A stretch of DNA of 64,000 bases, from assembly GCA_009602735.1 (NCBI GenBank), contig WELA01004388.1, forward strand, positions 717,323 to 781,322, given 5' to 3'. This DNA comes from Mesotaenium endlicherianum (lineage: Eukaryota; Streptophyta; Zygnematophyceae; Zygnematales; Mesotaeniaceae). The notes below the pieces were generated by a model, which was given only the letters and a program-made list of their open reading frames with translations, was not told where the DNA came from and searched no databases. Shown in pieces: positions 1-12,919 of this stretch (position 1 is its first letter; every line of letters starts with the position of its first letter). The translations under genes and the position numbers were made by a program.

Positions 1-393
1 TTCCCCCCACCCCGCGCGACCCCCCGTCGCTTTTCCCTCCATGCTGCTTGGCAGGCAGCACCAGCTGGTGTCAATGCGGTTGCTGAGAAACGGAGCGGTT
101 CATTTGCAGCTCTTGTGTGTCGTGCAGTGTCATTCTGCTCCCCCTCTTCATCCTTGAGCTTCGCCTTCAGCTGTTGGGGAGATGGCGACGGCAATCTGGC
201 GGAAGCCAGTGGCGCCGATGTACGGAGGTTTTTTTTTTGGGGCCAAGGTATGAGCTGGCTGGTGAATAGGGCACAGCTTAGGCAGTCATGGCCTTTTGAG
301 GCCTTGCATCAAACTGGCTGTTGCACATATCCTGACCTGTCAACTTTGCACACATGTGACCGCACGTGCGTGCGTGGGCGATGCGAGGCGCAG

Positions 394-1320
394 GCGGCGC
401 GTGTCTTTGAGAGCCAGCTGGCGGGGTCGCTGCTGGAAGAGGACGGACAGCTGGCATTCAAAAGGCTCGCGGCGGCCACGGTCGAGACGCTCATGCCCAA
501 GATCGAGACGAAGGGCGAGTTTGGCCAGGCCAGGTGGCGCCTCGTCAGCGCCCCCCAGATTCCCAACCTCCTGTCGCTCGACCCCACCACGGATCCCTTC
601 AAGTCGTTGGCCAACCTCTCGTTCGGGACGGAGGTGGAGCTTCAAATCGGCAAAAACATCCAGGTGTGAATCGCCCAAGCTTTGAAGTGCAGGGTGGCAT
701 CCCCTTTCTTCGTAGTTCTTGCTCGTGCTCGTGCTCTTGCTCTTGCTCTTGCTCTTGCTCTTGCTCTTGACCAGCTTTTCTCCGGAGGAGTCCGAGATCT
801 TGGTGCATCTCGAACTCCTCAAGGAGTAAACACTCGAGGGGAAAGAATGCCAGAGCAAAGACATCCAAAAGGAACCAGAATTACTTATTCAGAACTCAAC
901 AGCAGCTAAAACGCTAAAGAATAACAAATGCCTGAAGAACGTCCAACCGGCGTGTGTGAGTTGTGCGACGGGATTTAGGCTTGTCCCTTTCGGCACCTGA
1001 TGGTGCAGGCTACGCCATGACTCTGCGTGCGAGAAGCATTCTGTGGTCAACTTTTGCGTCCTAATACACTGAGGAGTCAGGAGAGCGAAACCCTAAACCG
1101 CTTTCAGTACGAATGTCCCTTCTGAAACGCGTTCTTCTGCGTCGTGGTCACTCCTACGATTTTGCAGGCGTCGGTTGTCCGACAACTGAAGGAAAGCGAG
1201 ATGGCAACGCAGTGGACCCTTCTCTATCAGCTCAACTCCAAGCTCCGCCTCCTCTTCTCTTCGATCTCCTCTGTCGACAACAGGCTTCTCTTTGAATACT
1301 CTGCGACGTCGCAAAATTGA
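394..1320 (+). CDS. TIC236: TIC236/TamB-like chloroplast import protein, 3' terminal exons (partial)
   Basis: Two exons encode the C-terminus of a TIC236-type protein, the plant TamB/DUF490 relative that links the outer and inner envelope translocons of the chloroplast. Exon 394-663 (90 codons) opens after an AG and reads AARVFESQLAGSLLEEDGQ, then ETLMPKIETKGEFGQARWRL, APQIPNLLSLDPTTDPFKSL and FGTEVELQIGKNIQ. A GT donor follows at 664. A 504-bp phase-0 intron ends with AG at 1166-1167. Exon 1168-1320 reads ASVVRQLKESEMATQW through LLFEYSATSQN to a TGA stop. From memory, the order and wording match the extreme C-terminus of land-plant TIC236, including the final LLFEYSATSQ. Upstream exons lie before the window; bases 1-393 look intronic. 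The short final exon is easily missed by ORF calling. Identity is confident; the acceptor at 393 is inferred. Confidence 0.9.
721..768. repeat. GCTCKT hexamer microsatellite in the TIC236 intron
   Basis: Two GCTCGT units are followed by six GCTCTT units inside the last TIC236 intron. The tract creates long but meaningless reading frames on both strands. Confidence 0.9.
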
Positions 1321-2640
1321 ATTGGTGGCGGAGAAGTCGTGGAGGCTTAGGAATAATAAAATTTCTTCTCTCTCGACGGAGTGTTGCACTTATTATCTTC
1401 TGCCCTCTGGATTTTTATGTCTGGGCACATGAAGACCGTGAATTTTCCTAGTATCTGCAAGTATGAAGTTACGAGCACGACTAGCATGCCCCTTCGACAG
1501 TTGGCGCATCCAAATAAGACCTAAGCTAGGTGGCCGAGGAGCATTTGCATTTCAGATGGTGAAAACCATGTCTAAATGGACGGCATTGGCATTATGTGCT
1601 GCTGACCAGATTTTTGTGTTGATGTCAGCCGCCTTCTTCAAGCGAGTGGTGCTTGAAAGAAACTCCATCCTTTAGCCTGTGTATCTTACATGCAGAAGGG
1701 CAAACATGGGCGTGGTCGCATGTGCCTTGGGGCGGGGTTGAGGGTGCGGCCAGAGGAGAGGCCGCGCTATGCCTCTAAAGAATGATGCAGCCACGCAACA
1801 CGTGCATTGCTGAGCAACGAGCTTGCACAAAGATCATGATCTGCCTCAGAGTCTCGATGATTTGTATATATAGGCAAGGGTATATCGTACACTATTTGGC
1901 ATCGACGTGCACAAAAATTACGAATGTAAACATTTTCAGGCCCAATTATCTTCCTAACCAGCGACTTCCACCGGTAATGTACACAATTATCTTACTTCAT
2001 TTATCTAGCTCTCCTTACATCTGCACTGCAAATTTACATATCTGGAAGAATTCAACACAGCAAACTCTTTTGCTCAGCAACTATTAGTTTCTCTTATCAA
2101 TGTTTTACAACAACAACTATATGCTTTCTAGTATTTGCACTACAACAAAATTACAACTTATCAACATAAATGGAGAATACAGCAGCAAGGTAGACTTGTG
2201 CATGGCAATACACATGGCGCCAGCGGGCAAAAGTATACATTGTAGGTCATACTCCAAACTCATTGGTTATCCTACTATGCAGTGAGCACTAAAGCTCCGT
2301 CACAATAATACTGACAGGGTCACTTCAATTGGTCCTAGTCCTGCTCCTGCTCTTGGTTCTGTGGTCCTAGTCCTGAAGTCAATCCTGGATCCGGTTCCAC
2401 TTTGAGCACAGGTCCCGATCTCTTCTAGGCATAGGTGTGGGAGGGTTGAGGTGATATCGTGAAAGTGCAGGAGCTCAACAGGTGACAACTTTGGAGTGGT
2501 TGCATGCCTGAACGCCTCCTGGGCAACCTTAAAGAACTCCTTGGTGGCCCTGATATGGCCCTCCCAGCCAGAGAGGGTCCACGTTGCGCCACATGGCATG
2601 CAGACAGAATCCGCTTGCAAACAGCGAGCTCTTGACATGC
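1321..2640. other. TIC236 3' UTR and spacer
   Basis: An AATAATAAAA stretch at 1352-1361, about 35 bp after the TIC236 stop, is a candidate polyadenylation signal. The rest, especially 1780-2290, is AT-rich and shows no gene I recognise. A minus-strand stretch at about 2300-2600 reads rather like protein (it includes GHIRATKEFFKVAQEAFRHA) but has no recognised family and no clear exon borders. Confidence 0.5.
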
Positions 2641-2702
2641 ACACGCACACACACACACAAAAGACTTACGCACGCACACACGTGCGCGCACACACACACA
2701 GA
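2641..2702. repeat. CA/TG microsatellite
   Basis: Imperfect (CA)n with GTGCGCG interruptions. Simple-sequence DNA, not coding. Confidence 0.9.
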
Positions 2703-2798
2703 CAAAGCACATGGCGGTCATCCATGAACCTCCTCCTAGAGGGCCAGCCTCTCTCAGCAGCCCACCAGCCATTCCTCACGAAAGCAGGTGAACAGCAG

Positions 2799-3196
<398 letters not shown>

Positions 3197-3460
3197 TTCT
3201 CTCGGCACCTGTGTACCTTGAGGTGGGGTGCACCCCACAGCCCCCTGCGGACGAACCCATCTGCAGCCCTGCCTAGACAGTGCCACCCCACCTGCCTAAT
3301 TTCTGCCAGTTACGTCGACAGCAGGCACAAACCAACGCCTACTGTCTAAGACGTGTCATAATAAATCCGCCGCCTGTCAGCTTTTGGCACGTGTCGCGAG
3401 CAGGTGCATTGCCCCCTAGCATTGTCTGCTAGCATTGTCTGCTTCTATCTGCACCAGCAT

Positions 3461-3640
3461 AATGTTTTTCCTGGCTACAGCACCTCATGTCCTTACTAGG
3501 GTGCTTACAGAATTGTAGGAACCTGGAGGGCAGAAGGTAAAAATGTTTTCTTTTACATATCCCCTGGCTACTGCACCAGATGTTCTTACTACTAGGTTGA
3601 TTACAACACTGGTGGAGATCTGTAGGGCAGAGGGCTGGAC
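3461..3640. repeat. Diverged tandem duplication of about 80-95 bp
   Basis: Two adjacent units each run from an ATGTTTT-like start through CCTGGCTAC(A/T)GCACC to AGGGCAGA(A/G)GG. Unit 1 is about 3461-3540 and unit 2 about 3541-3640. No coding sense was seen. Confidence 0.6.
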
Positions 3641-6624
3641 CATAAAGAGCCTTACAAAGAAGACCAAAGGAGCACAGCTCAGTGTAGCAACTTTTTCTCA
3701 AGCAGACAGCAGCTTTTTCATTCAATGAAGATTAGTGGTAGTCAACTGCATATTATCTTGGAACAATTGTAAAGTAGAGGCAGATTACATTTTTATGCAT
3801 ACCGCTGGCATCACTTGGATGCGAATCAAATATATCACTTGGTACAAGCACTTTGTCCTAAGAGAAGATTCCACGTTGCTGAACATCATAACTGTGATTT
3901 GCGTCTGTCCCACTGTGACCAGATTGCCAGAGTGCAGCAGGAAGTGTGTTCAAGGAGATGAAGAGGCGCTCTAACCTAAGCACCACTACGCTCTTAGAAA
4001 GGAAGCGCCAGACAAGACTTCACGACACTCATAATATGATTGTTGTAAAATATAATGTCTCTTCCAGAGTGTTTGGTGAAAGATATAAAAGGTCATGAGT
4101 TTTTTTCCTTCCCGACATATGCACGATAAGCTCCAAAATGGCTTGTTTGACCCAACCAAAACTTAAAATCTACAAACTCAAGCTGCCATGAATAACCCTT
4201 GAGACGGGAATATTACTAATCACGTTTCTCTGAGGAATCGGGACTGCAATATTTCCACTCCCTTATCCTAAGGAAAACTCCACCTCTTCCAGGATTTATT
4301 AGTAACATAACTTCGAAGCATTTGCAGCGACGTGGTTGTAATCGAGCGTCATACCCAACATCGCAATGAACTTGACAACGATACTTGGCAGAAGCCCTGC
4401 ATTTGCATGACCCTCCTGCTCATACAGTCAGCTCAGAGTGGCTCAATGCACATAATTGCTCTGCTGACAGCTGTGGTTGCTCAGTATACGACATGCACCC
4501 GTTCTCTCCAGATCCTAGTGAGCTCCGCCCGGCCACAGCAGGTTAGAGCCGATGTGAACCCACGAGAACCCATCGACCATGATCGACCAGATCCAGGGAG
4601 ACCCAACATCCTGAATGTCGTTTCTTGAAGAAAGCTCGAGAGGCAAACCCCCCCCCCCCAAAGCAAGGAATCGCATATGACGAAATCCGTGGTCGCATGG
4701 GTTGGTAGAGGGAGGCTGGGGGGAGGGGGCTCGACCGGGCTCGAGTCTCGACTTTCGAGTCCAGCTAGCTCGAGTCTCGAGAGCACTCGAGAGTCGAGTC
4801 TTGGGGAGCTGGTGTCGATTGGTCTACGACGCATGCATGGTCGCCAATCATCCAAATCGAATTGTTTTGCCACATTTGCAATTTGCGAGTTGGGCCGCAA
4901 AGGTTTCCGTTTCATTAATTATCAGTGCAAACCCCTGTATGGGGCTAAAATTATCAAGACCATTAACATTGCAACGCGTGCATCCAGCATTGGCTACTTT
5001 TTGTTCACTTTCCAAAGAATATCAACCTAGGCGCAACAACAAAAGTATCAAAAATTTGCCCCCCGAATCGAAATATGGAGCAGTCACTCCGTGGCTTACT
5101 TGCTAAATTTGACCCACAAGTCTCTTGTTAATTCCACGTTCATTTGGGTCTGGCAGTGCCTTGTCCTTGAGCTGTCGCAAAAGGACCTCGCTTACTCAGT
5201 CCGTATATTGTCGTGATGAGTGTGCGCGCAACGTTAAACCTTGGCAGCAAGAGCTTTTGTTGCACGAATGGAAGATTGCACTACTTACAAGTTGCAACAC
5301 ATGTAGGAACTTGGAAGACCAGAGAAGCAATATACAACCTAGATGTAACTGGTATTTACTACATGCCTCTTGCTTTCCTGGGCTTGTTCTCGACTCGTGT
5401 CAAATCGTGGCCTTCGGCCCTAAGGGCTCCGGAAGATTCTAAGGAAGGTGTATGACAGCGATGGACGGTAGAAGCGATTATCCTGTATGATCGCTTTTCT
5501 ATCCTATCAATGTGTCTGCTCGCAATTGCTCGTTGTATACCAGTTGTATACTGCTCGCAAAGCTCTTAAGTGTCGGTCGCTGCCCGCAAATGCTAAACGC
5601 TCGCATCACATATGCTCGTGAGGCGGGAGCACGCGAATGAAGTATTTTTAATATTCGGGATACAAGAAGCCATCAATCAGGAGCAGCCTGTATAGGCCCT
5701 ATGGCCAATGAAGCACATTATAAGTGGTAATGTTATGCTATATTTAGCCGCGGCCATATAAAGCACTGTATGTAGTTTAACACTGCACCGCGTCTGTATG
5801 TGCTGAGTGGTGCTGATCACGATTCACGATTCACGTGTGCTCACGGGAACGAGCACCTTCAAAATTCACATCTGGACTTCCGGACTCAGGACATGCCTCT
5901 TGGCATGTTGTCCAGTCTTGTCCCTCATCGTGATTCGTTTGTCTTGAACACTCCCACTGACCATCATTAAATTTTTCCCACTTGGCAAGGTCAGGGGCTT
6001 GGATAATGAATTCGGTCGTGTCACTTGTCTGTCATCTAGTAACAAGACGGCATGATGATGAAGGACGACCAAAGAGGACCGAGCCAACACGGCGCACCGA
6101 AGCAGCTCGTCTCAGCTCGTCCATTGTGGTCCAGTTTCCATGCTCCAGTACGCTCGGTCGCATGGTTTTGGCAAGCTTGGAGATATATTAGACCTCTGAG
6201 GTCCTCAGGCTGTCTGAGGCACTCAGAGGAGCCTAAACAAGTGAATGCAAACTTAGACAACGACGACCAATTTCAACCGAAAGGCATAGCGAAGTGTAAG
6301 AGATGTTGGCAACTTTGGGAGGCCACTTATGTGACATGGATCGGAAACCTTAGAATGTTGGACTGCTTAATTGTGGATGTCAAACGAGCATGCTACGTTT
6401 TGCGTCTAGTTTTTGGGAACTTGTAGGTGAACCGATAGCATAGACACGGTAGTGTCGCGAACTTTCAAGCCGGCTCTACGCTGGGGATTTCGACGGGATT
6501 ACGCTTACATCTGCAAACAGCGATTCACAAAGTGACAGCATGTTATCGTCGGAATGCAGCTGTCTGTTGTTGGCGTGAACTAAATGCAAAAGACTGGCGG
6601 TCTGGAGAACATACGTAAGTGGTA
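3641..6624. other. Intergenic region upstream of the bHLH gene
   Basis: About 3 kb without a recognisable gene. It holds a cluster of TCGAG-containing palindromes at 4729-4802 and a repeated CACGATT run ending in a CACGTG G-box near 5832. The last few hundred bases before 6625 probably hold promoter and 5' UTR of the bHLH gene. No TATA box could be assigned with confidence. Confidence 0.5.
4729..4802. repeat. Cluster of CTCGAG/TCGAGTC palindromic words
   Basis: CTCGA or TCGAG occurs about nine times in about 75 bp, with both orientations of CGAGTC/GACTCG-like words, so the stretch can fold on itself. No function is known. Confidence 0.6.
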
Positions 6625-8258
6625 ATGTCTCGAGAAAGTAACCCGTCACTGCAATTGCAGCAGACTGCCATGGCAATTCAAATCGTCCAGTGTTTGCAAG
6701 GAGCAAGAGCTCAAATTGAACAGAGGCACTTGCCAGCTCAGCTAGCAGAGTTGGCAGCACCCTCGGCAGGAGGATTTTATGGGTCTTTGAATACTAAGTT
6801 TTCGCAACATGGTTCGGACATGATACACAAGACAGTCGCAGCTGCTCTGATTGAGAGGGTGGCGAAAGAGGTACTAATAAGCTCTGCTCTACAGAAACCA
6901 ATTTCTCACATCCAGGAGTTTAATGCGGGCTTTGAAAGGTTCAACAAGTCGGAGTTGGGGATGTCAGGAGAGGCACAATCAATTCCTCTTCAGCGCCATA
7001 ATAGTGCAACCGAGTCTTCGGAAGATGTGTAAGTTGTCTTTTCCCCCGCCACTATTGACGTGCGCATCAGGTGTAATTGTAGCTCTCTGCTAGGTGTCAA
7101 GTATCGTGAGTTCCAATCGTACGCGTAAGAAGGGGGAGGCGCCTGCTGAGCTGCTTTCCTCGCCCTGTCAATTTTTTTCTCTGCAGTGTGGAGCAGCTTG
7201 AGGGATGCAACCCAGCACAAGAGGTGGTGTCTACGGAGAAGCCAGTCACGGATGATATTTATGCAGGACCTAGTGGTTGCATTCCAAGTCCTTGTCACGA
7301 TGTTGAAAAGGGATTGGATGCAGAAACCAACAAATGGATAGACGACCTTCTACAGATGGATGGGGAATGCTTGCCTGACTGCGAGACATTCCAGTCGCCA
7401 GAGGTGAAAGGCAGCCTCGGGCTTCAGACTTGCCCACAAATATGCCATGTTGGAAAGATAAGTCCAGATGAAGAGCCGGAAGAAGAGAGCCGGAAGACCT
7501 CTGTCCGAGGGGTGGAAAATAGCACGACTCCTTTCAAGGAAGCAAAAAGAAGGAGACTTTCACTCAGTGCTATGCATGAACCTGTGTCTGGGAGCAAAGG
7601 GGCGTGCCTTCAGAAAGAACAGGCTGCTGGACAGGTCCATGTTGGAGCACCTATCAATGCTAAGCGTCAAAGTCTTGCAAAGTTTGCTTCTGCAAAGAAG
7701 TCGCGTGCTGATGAGGGGGACAGCGAGGCGGACAGTGGTCATGCGACTGATGGACAAGGAAACAGCGGGCGGCTGCCGCAGCTAAGTGGAAAGCAGAAGA
7801 GGAGGCGATCAACTGCAACAGACAAACAGAGTGTCGCTGCCAGGTTGAGGCGAGAGCGCATAAGCCAGAGGATCATTGCGCTGCAGGTGAGCAGCTGCCC
7901 TAACTAGTACATGCTCCCTTCTCCAAACCCTCCTCAAGAGCGCCCTAGTCATCTTGGAGGCAGTGCATGTGTGGTTCCAGGCTGCATGCTGCACAGGCTG
8001 CTTACAATTTGACATCTGTCCTGTTTCTACGCTGACACCGGAACATGAGGCACAACTGTAAGGAATGCAGTGACCAAGACCCTCTTTGATTCTGTGCAGG
8101 AGTTGGTACCCAACGGCAAGAAGCTGGACACGGTTTCCATGCTGGATTGTGCTATCGAGTACGTGCTGTCCTTACAGAAGAAGCTGGCGTCGGGCTCAGA
8201 GAAGCCAGAAGTGCATCCAACAGCTCGGCAGGGTCGAGGGATCGTGGGGTGGGAATGA
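6625..8258 (+). CDS. bHLH transcription factor, subfamily VIII (RSL/HEC-like)
   Basis: Three exons give a 420-residue nuclear DNA-binding protein: 6625-7028, 7187-7886 and 8100-8258. Introns are GTAAGT...CTGCAG (158 bp) and GTGAGC...GTGCAG (213 bp), phases 2 and 0. The bHLH domain is near residues 337-395. Its basic part is DKQSVAARLRRERISQR, the loop has ELVPNGKKLDT, and helix 2 is DTVSMLDCAIEYVLSLQ. Gln-Ser and Ala-Arg replace the His and Glu of the E-box type, as in plant subfamily VIII; subfamily XI (LRL) has His and Glu. The VPNG loop and LQ resemble RSL, while DTxSMLDxAI resembles HEC/IND. In land plants RSL proteins drive rhizoid and root-hair growth; a role here is not shown. A KRRR stretch before the domain may be a nuclear signal. 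The first in-frame ATG after a stop was chosen. The N-terminal 330 residues are otherwise unrecognised. Only about 18 residues follow helix 2, so a further exon is possible. Confidence 0.85.
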
Positions 8259-9299
8259 GCTTCTTGCTTACTTCTGCCTGGTGAAGGAGATCCATGGTGC
8301 GACTCGAATCGCTTTGCCAGTTCATATCACTTCATGAATGGTCCTCTTTTTCTACAGCTCGCTCACACCTCTCAGCCAGTGCCCTTGTATAACATGGTTG
8401 CATGTCTGTCCCCGCAAAGGGAGTGATATGTGACAGAGGCCTGTCCGAGTCAAAGATTGGCGGCACATTCTCATAAGCTATTGTCATAAGCTTATATCTA
8501 GATTCCGATCATTTGCTGCATATCAGCAGCTGATTAGCACAAGGTTGCAAACTCAGAACGCCTTGCTCCTTCATACGCGCTGCACCCTTGACATAGAAGG
8601 AGTCCAACTAAGGCACCAAGTCAGGCAGGTCTGCGTAGGGGATAACTATATCCTTAACATGGTCCTATATTGGGAAGGTACATACGAGTGCCTCTACAAA
8701 ACGCATACAAACGGCCTTTGATGGTGCATAGTATGTTACATCTCGGCTCACTTTGTAGCAATCAACCAGGATTTAAGCCTGCACTTCCCTGTTTAGCTAG
8801 CAAGCTAGTTGCTTGACGTAAGAACTTAGCATAACGCTTATAACGCGTGTACTGTTGGTAAAAATATTTGTGTCAAACTTGCTACACAATTGATGTTCGA
8901 AGGATGTGTTTGTGCTCCCAACGAACAAACTTGCCTACTCTAAGAAACTCAATGGACACATTACACTTGGGAGTCTCTCGTCGGGTGAAGGGATGAAGCA
9001 CGTTTGTGAGAAATGGTATAATCGCAACCAAAAACATCTCATTTTTTTGGTTCAAAAGGTTGATTTGAAGAATGTCGCAACGGAGGCTGTCGGCAGGCGA
9101 TAGGCATTGGCGTGACTAAGGTGAGAAAGAACCCAAATGGCAAAGGAAAGACCCAAGGAGAGACTACTCACCAAACTGACCACTGACTGGCTAACCTACG
9201 TGCTATGGGTAAAAACCGCACAGCTTATGAGCTGTAAAATGAGAAAAGAATACTAGAGGTCTGCACTGTGGGCATATTGCAGGGCAACTGGGCAACTAA
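8259..9299. other. Spacer and probable 3' UTR of the bHLH gene
   Basis: No recognisable gene, RNA or element. It probably includes the bHLH 3' UTR and ends at the fossil element beginning near 9300. Confidence 0.5.
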
Positions 9300-9805
9300 T
9301 TAATAAAGGAAAAATGAGCTATGAAACCACCCAAGAAAAATGAGCTACGAAATGGCGCCCCGGAGGACGGCGAGAGGGCGAGAGCGCAGCTGAACGAGGA
9401 GCTATAGGATAGCGACGTCAGGGATGACGGAAGAGAGGATGGCCTTTGGAGAGTCAGGGAAGTAAAACCCCGGGGGCAGATACTCCATGTGGTACACTTG
9501 ACAAATGGACACGGGATAGGAATTCGTGTAGGAGCGCAGGTGGCGCGACGCAGACGAGCTACGCCCATCGGTGGAAGGGAAAGTGGTGGGGACGCGCGCC
9601 TCCGCTAGAAAGCTGGCGCGTAGAGCATCGGCGATTGCAGCTGTGTAGCGGGGGAGGGAGCCCACGCAAGCAAGCAGAGACTGTTCCCACCATGTGAGGG
9701 GGACGATACCTACCAGGAATAAAGAACAGGAAGAAAAGCAAATCGAAAAAGAACGGAAGGGAGAGAAGTAATGAGAGGCTCCTACGCTAAAGGCGGTGGT
9801 CTGAA

Positions 9806-9937
9806 AGAGGGGCAGAACCAATCACCCTCGTGAACTTTGGGCAATGGTAGGGATAGGCAGGCCAAATGCCAACCAGCATTACAACGATCACATAGAAACA
9901 TGGAAGCGGGACGATGGGGGAACCCACACCCCTGGCA
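9806..9937 (-). mobile_element. PHD finger at the integrase C-terminus of element M1
   Basis: The pattern is CQGCG, then FLCDRCNAGWHLACL, then GDWFCPSF: the C4HC3-type spacing and the Trp near the final ligand pair typical of PHD fingers. It follows directly on an integrase C-terminal domain (EVGDFIYLQRE, then ILTLEGSDGRT). PHD fingers usually read histone H3 tails, so a targeting role in integration is an inference. Confidence 0.85.
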
Positions 9938-9949
9938 GGAATGGTTAGC

Positions 9950-12518
9950 AGGGACAGTGGCTCGCAAAAGGTCCACCTCGTTAAGAATATTAGGTAGGTG
10001 ACGGGAAGCATAATTGTTCTCACAGATGGTGCGGCCGTCAGAACCCTCGAGTGTGAGAATCCCATTTGGACTAACGTTGCGCACACGCAAAACGACTGGC
10101 CCAGCACGTACATCAAGTATGTCACGCATTTCACGTTGCAAGTAGATGAAATCCCCAACCTCAATTTTGACCAGACGAGGCTTGTACACCCCACTAAGCA
10201 AGCGGGCATAACGGAGTGTATCTTGATTGTGAGCAGTGAGTAAGTTGCTCATAGCAGTAGGCATGTGCTTAAGGAATAAGGCAGCAAGTTTGTTGTATGG
10301 GTTAAAAGAACATTGTGATCATCAAGGCAGATAGGAACAATAACTCGGCGACGAATGGCAGAAGGGATAAGAGGTTCACGTCCATACAGCAAGAAGTAAG
10401 GTGAATACGCTCGTAGGGACGCTTGGTTATTGTAAACTGAAATTGTACCCCATTGCAAGCCAAGGAATATCCACATCCCCTTCGGACACGTCGCAGGTCA
10501 AGGCATACTTCCAAAGGCTGCGCTTAGCACTCTGAACGATGCGCTCAGCAAGACCATCCACAAAGGGATGGTCACGAGAAGTGGTACGATGATTGATAAA
10601 CGCCTTATCAAGCAACTCACTCAAGTCTTTTTGGAATTGGAGCCCCAATCAATAAGCACCTCTGCACAAGCCCCATTTCAACACAAGACTTGCTCGGTGA
10701 ACGCGCGGGCAATGGAAGCATTAGACTTATCGGGATGCTGACCAAGTCAAACATTTAGTAAGGTGTTCAATCATAACTAGGACGTAATGCATACCACATA
10801 TAGAGAGAGGTAGAGGTCCGGCAAGGTCAAGCGACCATCGGTAGAAGAGTTCTCGTAGAAGAAGCAATTGAGGACAAATGGGAGGGCATTGATAGTGTTC
10901 AAGACACGGTTGCAAGATGCACAAGAGTGGACAAAATCGCTAATCAACCTGACCAACTAACTCGTCCCACCAAAACTCGATTTGCAAAAGACTATTGGTT
11001 TGTTTAACACCAAAATTTTAGACTCCTCGTGGAATCTAGGAATGAGGGGAACACGGTCAGACAGAGGGAGATCCACTTTGGTGTGGTGGGAAAAAAGGTG
11101 GAGCTAAGTCCTTCATGCCAGTGGTTACTGGTATCGTACACACCAATGCAAGACTCGGTCACGCTCACGCTGAGAGAGGGGTGAAGACCAGGATCTGAAA
11201 ATCAAGCCAAATATCAAGGGTTTAACAAGGAGGGGAAGCAAGTGGCTGAACAGCGTGTGTGCCCACAGGAGGGGGAAAGAGACCTAGGAAATTAATGAAT
11301 AGCGTGCCAAGCTGGTAAGATGTACTCCTGCTGATTGGATGCAAAGCAAGCCCCAGTAAGGTCCGCATCAAAGGGATCGCGGTTACGACTCAGACCATCT
11401 ACGTCTTGGTTATTTAGCCTAGCCTTATGTTCAATCGTGAAATCATATTCTTGAAGAATTGGCGCCCAACATGCATGCTTGCCAATGAGTTTCTAGTTTG
11501 TCATTATTCGATGTAAGGGCTGGTGATTGGTAATGAGTCTGAATTTTGCATCGTAGAGATACGGGCGGAAATGCACAAATGCTCGGATTGCAGCCAAACA
11601 TTCCCCTTCACACAAACTGTAGTTACGTTCAGTTGGGTTATTACTACGACGGGCATAAGCCACAACGTATTCGTGACCCTTCTCATTCTCTTGAGCAAGC
11701 ACGGCCCCCAACCCCAAATGACTCTAATTGGTGTGAAGGGAAAAGGCCTTACTGTCGTTTGGCCTACACAGCTAGGGGTTCAGGGGAGCAACGACTGAAC
11801 TAAAGTCAGGGCAAAAACAACGGTAATATCCAGTGACCCAATTAAGGGCCATAAAGGCCCTTAACCTAGATACATCAGTTGGTAAGGGCAATCATCGAAT
11901 GGCTTTAACTTTAACCTGTTGCGGAGTTAACCCTCCTAGAGCGATGTTGTGACCAAGGTAAGGTACGGAGAGCGTAGCAATCTTGCATTTCCCCGGGTGA
12001 CACTTCAAACCCATGGCTTTTAACCACTGTAAAACGTGTTCCACGTGTTTTAGGTGTTCTTCCACAATTCGATTCGAGATGAGTACATCGTTGATGTAAC
12101 AACATGCGAAAGGCAACTTGCCAAGCACACGGTCCATGACACGTTGGAAACGAGCAGGCGCGTTCATTAAATCAAACGGCATGACCTTCCATTGGTACAT
12201 ACGACATGCTCCCCAGAATGCGGTCTTAGGTTTATCCTTAGGATCAATGAGGATCTGGTTAAACCCTTGACACATATCAAACACAGTGAAAATGCTAGCA
12301 TCCTCCAGCACATCAAAGGTATCCTCAGGCAGGGGCATGGGGTAGCGTTCTAACTTCGTAACAGCATTGAGTTCCCGGTAATCCCCACACATACGTTTTT
12401 CAGTGTAATTTTTCATGGAGTCTTTCTTAGCAAGCATGACAGTGGGCACAGCGAAATCTGACATGGACTCTTCAATCATTCCAACTTTTAATAGTTCCAC
12501 AATCTTTTCTCCCATCAT
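9950..12518 (-). mobile_element. RT, RNase H and integrase segments of element M1
   Basis: RT motifs lie at 12518-11892 (MCGDYRELNAVTKLERYPMP, FDLMNAPARFQRVMDRVLG, HPGKCKIATLSVPYLGHNI). RNase H is at 11717-11493 (GLGAVLAQE, SLCEGECLAAIRAF). The integrase catalytic core begins near 10900 (YRWSLDLAGPLPLS, LVMIEHLTK) and ends with the tail at about 9950. The RT wording is Ty3/Gypsy. The stretch is much decayed, especially 10930-11490. Confidence 0.8.
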
Positions 12519-12919
12519 GTCATGTTCAACCTTACTACGTCAGTAGTCTTGCTTAACTACTGGTTCGTCATTGGTGAGATCATAGTGAACTGCGACAGTA
12601 TACAAACCCCTAAATCCATAATCGACCTTGCAAAACATCTTCTGTTCCGTTCAAGCATATGTGTGAACTTCAAAACCTCCTCCTTAGTTAACTGTGTGCC
12701 CAAATCCCACTCATCTTTTGTTCTAAGTGGAGAAGGAACGGGCGAGGGGTCTGCTGAAGAAGGAACATTTGAGGGGTCGGTTGATTGTCACTGCTATGCC
12801 AGATCACATATTGAGGCTATAAAATTGGACAGATTCCCCCCAGCCAAAAGAGTGTGAGTGGTAGGCTAGAATGTAGGGGTCGGGCATGCGAGCATTAAGG
12901 ATGCGAAAGGCAGATAACA

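Noticed and set aside
115-393. Upstream coding exon of TIC236 in the first 393 bases
   Set aside because: The open frame has no resemblance to the family before residue AARVFESQ; the sequence looks intronic with an AG at 392-393.
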